Below are positions 58,949 through 64,000 of a DNA stretch of 64,000 bases, one piece after another. Made by a program: the position numbers and the translations under genes. The stretch comes from Brachionus koreanus. Its lineage: Eukaryota; Rotifera; Eurotatoria; Ploima; Brachionidae. The stretch spans positions 713,638 through 777,637 of the forward strand of contig PJRA01000453.1 in the NCBI GenBank assembly GCA_016987375.1. The letters are read 5' to 3'. The notes under the pieces are model-generated. The model was not told the origin of the DNA. It did not search any database and was given only the letters and a program-made list of their open reading frames with translations. Position 1 is the stretch's first letter; each line of letters starts with the position of its first letter.

Positions 58949-61900
58949 ATGGCAACTGTTAGAGATCAAATAAAATTCATAATCAATAAAGCTTTTGTAA
59001 TTTTAATTGAAAAAAATAATTAGGTATCTAATTTATCTCTATATTTTAGTCGTTTGAGACCATCGATGAATATTCTTATGCCAGCACAAGCATCGACATT
59101 GTCAGTCAACAATTGAAAATTTGCTACAATGATTTAGTCAATTTGTACGATTCAATATCAAAGCAGGCAGAGGTAAATGAAAAACAATTAAAATTCAAAT
59201 GAAATTGTTTTTTTTGTTCCAAAGGGTCAAGAGCCCGATGCAGGCAATAAAAAGGAAGCAATTAGTGAATTAGTCAATCAAATATTTCAGCAAAAACATA
59301 CCAAAAAACAGCTTTTAATCATTCGTCTAGTGACAATGCTAGTCGATAACAAAGTAATAGAAGTTAGGTTTGCAAGCGAGTTCATGCTTAGCAATTTGAC
59401 GTATTCAATCAGCAGCGAAAGATCAGAAAACTCTGATGTATCCGCAAGTCCTTATATTTGGTGCAAAATACTTGACTGCATTCGAAATTTTATAGTTCAA
59501 CATGACTACAAGTCTTGCCGAGATATACTTAGAATGCTGCTTGATCTAGTCAAGAAAATTCCCCATGATGAATCAAGTGTGCCGCCTCAATTGGAAAGCG
59601 AGGCATGGTTTTCGAAATCGGCGCGCAAAAATAAACTTGTAGCTGACCGAAGTGTACTCATTGATGACCAGCCAGTGATCTATAGCCATCAGTTTGCTTC
59701 ATCAGAAACAAACGATATAAAACTGGAATCTTTATTCGAGGTAAATTTGTCATTTGGAAAAGAAAGAAAAAAATAATTTTTTATTTTCAAAATAGATAAT
59801 TAATTTTTTAATGAACAAAAATAATTATTTCATGCCAAGATATTTGGCTTTAAACGAGATTAAAATTGTAATATCATTTGGAAAAGAACCATACCATAAA
59901 GTACAAATATATTTTTGATTTAAGAAAAAAAATAATAAATAATTTCTTAATCAAGAGATTTCATAAGTTATTTACTGATTTTATACATTCATTCTTGCCT
60001 ATTGCCAACATGATGTCGGTCTCGGGCAGAGATAGACTTATCCCTATAGTCGGATTTTCAAATTTGTACAATTTGTACAGTTTTTGGCGCTACAATCCAA
60101 CAGGCTGCAAATTTAATTCCAGTGGTCCTTTACCTTATTATAAAGTAACTTTTAAATGAAAAAAAAATCAAAAAAAATTTTGAAAAAATTTTTTATTCAG
60201 CATGTAACAAAACCTCATCCGGAGTTTTTTTTTTACATTCTTCGTCAAAATACTACTCAGTACTTGTTGCTTAGTTTGATGAATTTAAATCGTACCATTA
60301 AGACCAGATATCCAGTATTGGAAAATCAATTTGTCAATGCTATTGTATTCACCATGGAGTTGACCGAACAAAATCCAAACAACATTTTTGGTATTTTCTT
60401 TTCATATACATATAAATGTTTTTTATAATCAAATAAAAGTATATAAAATTTTAAAAAAAAAGAAAATTTAAGAATTTGGAACAATTTGGTCAACAATTTG
60501 ATCTATTTGATTCAAATAATTCATATGCCATCTTTCATTCAAGAATTGATTTCAATTGTAATTAATTTAAATTAGAAAAAAAGCTATTTGTTTTTTTTTT
60601 TCTAATTTTTATTTTCTCAAAAGCTTAAAGAAAAAAATCACAGTTTTAGAGAAAGTCGAGATTGGCTCATGTGGTTTTTTTTGATGATAATGGTGACCAA
60701 CATAGCCAAGAATTGTTTTACCGAAATTTTCAAATTATGTGATGTCCTATACAAAGAAAATGAACAACTGCCAAGACCAGAAATGAACTCTATTTATTCA
60801 ATAATTAAATTGGCACCGTTGGCTGTTTACATATCAATAAGTTCTTCTTTTGGCGCACAAGAAAACGCCTCAGGACAAAATTCTAAAACCAAAACACTAG
60901 TTTTTCCTGAATATTTAATGGACCATTACAATTTTCTTCAAGAATGCATCAGTTTTCAGCATCAAAATGACTATGCATTAGCCATTTGTCTTAATGCTTG
61001 TAAGAAGCATATAAATTCTAATTTTTTTTTAATTTTTTTTTCTAAATTTAAAATTTAATTTTAGACTCGTATGATACTTCACATTTAATGCAGCTATTTA
61101 ACTCGCTTTTGGACAAAATTGGTAAGAATGCTCAAATTCAAATGTCTCAAAATCAAATGCCAATTGTCAATTCTCCATCTGGAATGACTAGCCCTAATAA
61201 TTTGGTCAATTCAATATTCACTACGCATCAACCTTTGGCCATGGAGGTGATCAGCTTTCTCAACTTGCATGTTCGATTTACGTAAAAATTCGATTTTTTT
61301 TTATTAAACAAAAAATTTAAACAAAAAAATCTATTCTAATAGTTTAACGGGCTATTTAACTAACATTTTAAATCAACGAACACCTCAAAGGACAATTAAT
61401 ATGAACATTCCTGTATCAATTGTAGAAACACTAGCTAGACTTGTAATTTACGATCCTGACAATTTTGTCAAATACTTAAATCGTAAAAATTAAAAATTGA
61501 TTTTTTTTTTAAAATAAATTTTTCTTTCATTTAGAACATTTTTGGCAAGGCCTTTTATCTGTAAATACGAGCACATTAGCTCAACTTCAATCCAACCAGT
61601 CTGGTCAAAATGTGCACTTATCGTATTTTTACCAACAAATGAATTTGCTAATTGAAATGATAACTTTCCGTCTTAAACAATTAAGTTTTACGCATAAGAC
61701 AACTTTTTTGATTCTAATCAATAGCTTATATACTCATCCGTCATTGAGTGCAAATGTGGCACAAGCTGCACAGGCTCAAAAGCCGGTCCAAAGCACACCC
61801 CAGATGCCTCAGCTAAAAGTCGATCAAATAAATTTCTTAAAACATCCGTTGATTTACATGAATTCCCAATATGCCATGCTGAAAATTCTGTCAAGTTACA

Positions 61901-64000
61901 ATGGCGGAGATTTCTATGAATTGCTAAACAGTTTGCATCCAACTAGCAAGCATTCGCCAGCATTGTTCGTAAATCAAGAATCTGAAGAAATAAATAAAGC
62001 TATAATTTTTGTCATTGCTCGTTCTGTTCATTTGACCTGTAAAATTCAACAATTTTTTAAACTTAATTTTTGATTACATTGTTTTTTTTTTATTGTAAAT
62101 TAAAGCTTCTGATCTTTGTCCATTTGAAAATAAAGAAAAAGATGACATGCTAAAAAATTTGCTTAAAGACATTATTCAAAAAACACCAATATTTTTTCAT
62201 GAGCACACGCTTGATTATTTTCCAAAAGTGATGCAGGATTTTTTGAAACGCGAACAACAGCAGATGCGTCCAGATTTGATCTATACAGACTCGTCAAATA
62301 GGCAGTACAAAATGGCCCTGAAAAACAAAGTAGACGAAGATGTTGTCCGATTTTTGGGTTAAAATATATATCCATAAAATTAATGTTTAAATTTATTTTA
62401 TTTTTTGTTTTAGAGTCTAAAGCAGCTAATCAAACCATGGCTATATTCCAACAGCCTAACCAAATAAATGCTCTGACTTATTTTAGTGTTTTTTTTAATG
62501 TTCTGCTAAACCATTCATACAGTCCAAATTTAAACAAATTATTAGGGGATTTATGCTAGTAACAGCTAGATATTTATATATATATTTTATATAAATCTAA
62601 TTTTATAATTTTAAGCTGCATAAATGGACTTGATAACAGAAAATTAAGTCAATCATTGCGCACATTTTGCGACTATTTAGTAATAGAATGCTCAAACAAA
62701 TCAGTGGATGTTATTAATAGTGTAAACTAAAAATTTAAGTTTTTATTTAGAAAAAAAAATTCAAAATTTATTATAAGTATTGCAGCATTGTGGTTCAGAT
62801 GATAACAAATTTCAGTTTGTTTTCCTACGATCGATTTTTGTACATAATGGTGATTAAATTTAAAAATTTTTTTTAAACTTGTTAAACTGAATTTTTTTTT
62901 GCTAAGACCTTTCGAAGCTTTGATGAAAACGATTGTCTTTTGTCATTTGAAATTTTAAATTTTGTCCTCACAAACAACATGGACTTTAACTCTAAATTAA
63001 ATGATTATTTTAATGTAATTTTTTATTGTTTTAAAATAAATTATAAAATGGATGGTTGAATAAAAAATTTATTAGTGCTGGAATGCGCATTCAGAAGGTG
63101 ATGAATGGAATCCGTCTTTTTACGGTCAGTACATTCAGACTCATCCAGAGAAGCACTTTTTTGACAATCTAAAAGAAAAGTGCAATGTTCCTATCAACGA
63201 AGCCATTATAAATACTTATTATGGGAGTTTGATTCTTCGTTGCTTGCCAATTCTTGATTTTTTGAACAATCGATACATTGAACTAAAAAGTCAGTCAACC
63301 AGTGCAGAAAATTTGTTGGATCAATTGAATCATTTGTACAAATTCCACTATAATCCAATATCGTATGTATACAACACGTACATGTATTACAATAATAAAT
63401 TTCAATCTGCTGCTGCCATGGGTATAGACATGCTGAGTAGAAGCAAAAAAAAACGATTGTTTTTTATTCTAACAGGTAGAAAAAAGTGAAAAAAATTTAA
63501 ATTTATTAAAAAAAAAAATATGAAATTTTTCTTAGTCCAAAACTGTGTTCAATTTTCAAACCGTTTTCGCAATTATCTTTCTCAAGTGAATATCCAAGAG
63601 TTGAACAATCCAGATATATCAGTGAACATTGACTATAGCTATTATTATGAACTAATTCAACGTTTGGTTAAAAATATCCTTTTTAGATTTAAATTTAAAT
63701 TTAGTAGAAATCATTTTTTTTTCTTTAACAGTTTTTTTTTTGCACGAATTTTAGACCAAGAGTCGAACCAGAATTTTTTGTCTTTAAAAAGCGAATTTCA
63801 AAATCCATCTTGTCACATGCTCTATGAAACTCTTTGCGAGTTGATATCACTAGAGTTGTTCACCACAGATCCGTCTACATTTACACAAAATATATCCAAA
63901 AATATAATAAATATGTTTTTTGTCGGGTATTAAAATCAAAAATTAAATTTATTTGCTTTTATTAATTTTTATATATATTCAAGAAAATTCAATGATCCAC
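58949..64000 (+). CDS. MED23: Mediator complex subunit 23 (3' end beyond window)
   Basis: Mediator tail subunit linking transcription activators to RNA polymerase II; nuclear. Twenty exons rebuilt: 58949-58996, 59050-59172, 59225-59740, 59796-59867, 59956-60144, 60201-60390, 60463-60557, 60624-60999, 61065-61281, 61343-61482, 61535-62038, 62106-62357, 62414-62558, 62616-62721, 62778-62849, 62907-63014, 63076-63475, 63536-63673, 63746-63926, 63984 onward. About 1296 residues so far (human about 1368). Family segments are TRYPVLENQFVNAIVFTMEL, NRDWLMW-like SRDWLMWFFLMIM, LNKAIIF-like EEINKAIIFVIARSVHLT, NHLYKFHYNPISYVYNTYMY and YYYELIQRLVK. The exon 7 acceptor has a poor pyrimidine tract but is the only one that keeps frame. 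Intron 18 appears to be AT-AC. Helical throughout; no catalytic motif expected. Confidence 0.93.
63674..63745 (+). other. Probable AT-AC (U12-type) intron in MED23
   Basis: The intron begins ATATCCTTTTT, an exact U12-type donor. TTCTTTAAC, one mismatch from the U12 branch-point consensus TTCCTTAAC, lies 17 nt before a terminal AC. Removing these 72 bases joins AAA-A to GA-ATT and yields YYYELIQRLVK-R-ILDQES, which retains the conserved RLV and the length of the family. A GT-AG alternative (63662-63753) is in frame but deletes that conserved segment. Confidence 0.75.

Noticed and set aside
63662..63753. GT-AG alternative for the MED23 intron 18
   Set aside because: In frame, but removes the conserved RLV segment and has a weak donor, while the AT-AC reading matches U12 signals and family length.
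1..64000. CRISPR arrays, bacterial operons, rRNA genes, integrated viral genes
   Set aside because: Looked for on both strands; spliced eukaryotic genes throughout, no regularly spaced repeats, no rRNA-like or viral protein motifs recognised.

Overview
This is AT-rich animal nuclear DNA (roughly a quarter G+C by eye). Genes are broken by many short introns (about 50-170 bp) and separated by long, nearly featureless A/T stretches. The gene content (transmembrane semaphorin, SUEL/CUB/C-type-lectin receptor, divergent 7TM receptor, Mediator subunit, two outer-dynein-arm intermediate chains) points to a small metazoan with motile cilia. The style of the 7TM receptor and the base composition suggest a spiralian such as a rotifer; that placement is an inference, not a demonstration.

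Layout: 1-3.7 kb holds an orphan terminal exon (+) and an intronless SUEL-CUB-CTLD membrane receptor (-). 3.7-14 kb is a gene desert. 14.0-16.9 kb is axonemal dynein intermediate chain DNAI1 (-, 12 exons). 17.7 kb has a LINE scrap, 19.7-20.7 kb a 7TM receptor (+), and 20.8 kb a tRNA-Glu (-). 25.6-28.4 kb is the Rab-GAP TBC1D25 (+), and 30 kb a decayed LINE 3' end (-). 31.25-32.5 kb is galactose mutarotase GALM (-). 33.4-36.4 kb is NME8/TXNDC3 (-), and 37.1-41.2 kb is a class-1-like semaphorin (-) with a mariner wreck split by a tRNA-derived SINE in its largest intron. 45.1-47.1 kb holds DUS4L and mitochondrial SSBP1 (-, close tandem). A 608-N assembly gap follows at 49.6 kb. 50.5-53.9 kb is intronless EFR3 (-), 54.2 kb a piggyBac-type MITE, 55.3-56.7 kb LSM3 (-), and 58.9 kb to the window end is MED23 (+, cut off by the edge).

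The gene models below were rebuilt exon by exon by following reading frame, splice sites and family alignment recalled from knowledge. Several give predicted lengths within a few residues of the human proteins (LSM3 102 aa, DNAI1 703 aa, NME8 581 aa, GALM 350 aa, DUS4L 322 aa).

The most striking observation is in NME8. Three consecutive exons each encode an alternative version of the thioredoxin active-site segment (WCGPC, WTGPS, YGGPL). All start in phase 1, end in phase 0 and have lengths of 3n+2, so only one can be used per mRNA without breaking the frame: a probable mutually exclusive exon cluster that toggles redox activity in a ciliary dynein component. Next are a probable AT-AC (U12-type) intron in MED23, a GC-AG intron in GALM, a SINE nested in a mariner copy with an 11-bp target duplication, and a TTAA-flanked piggyBac MITE.
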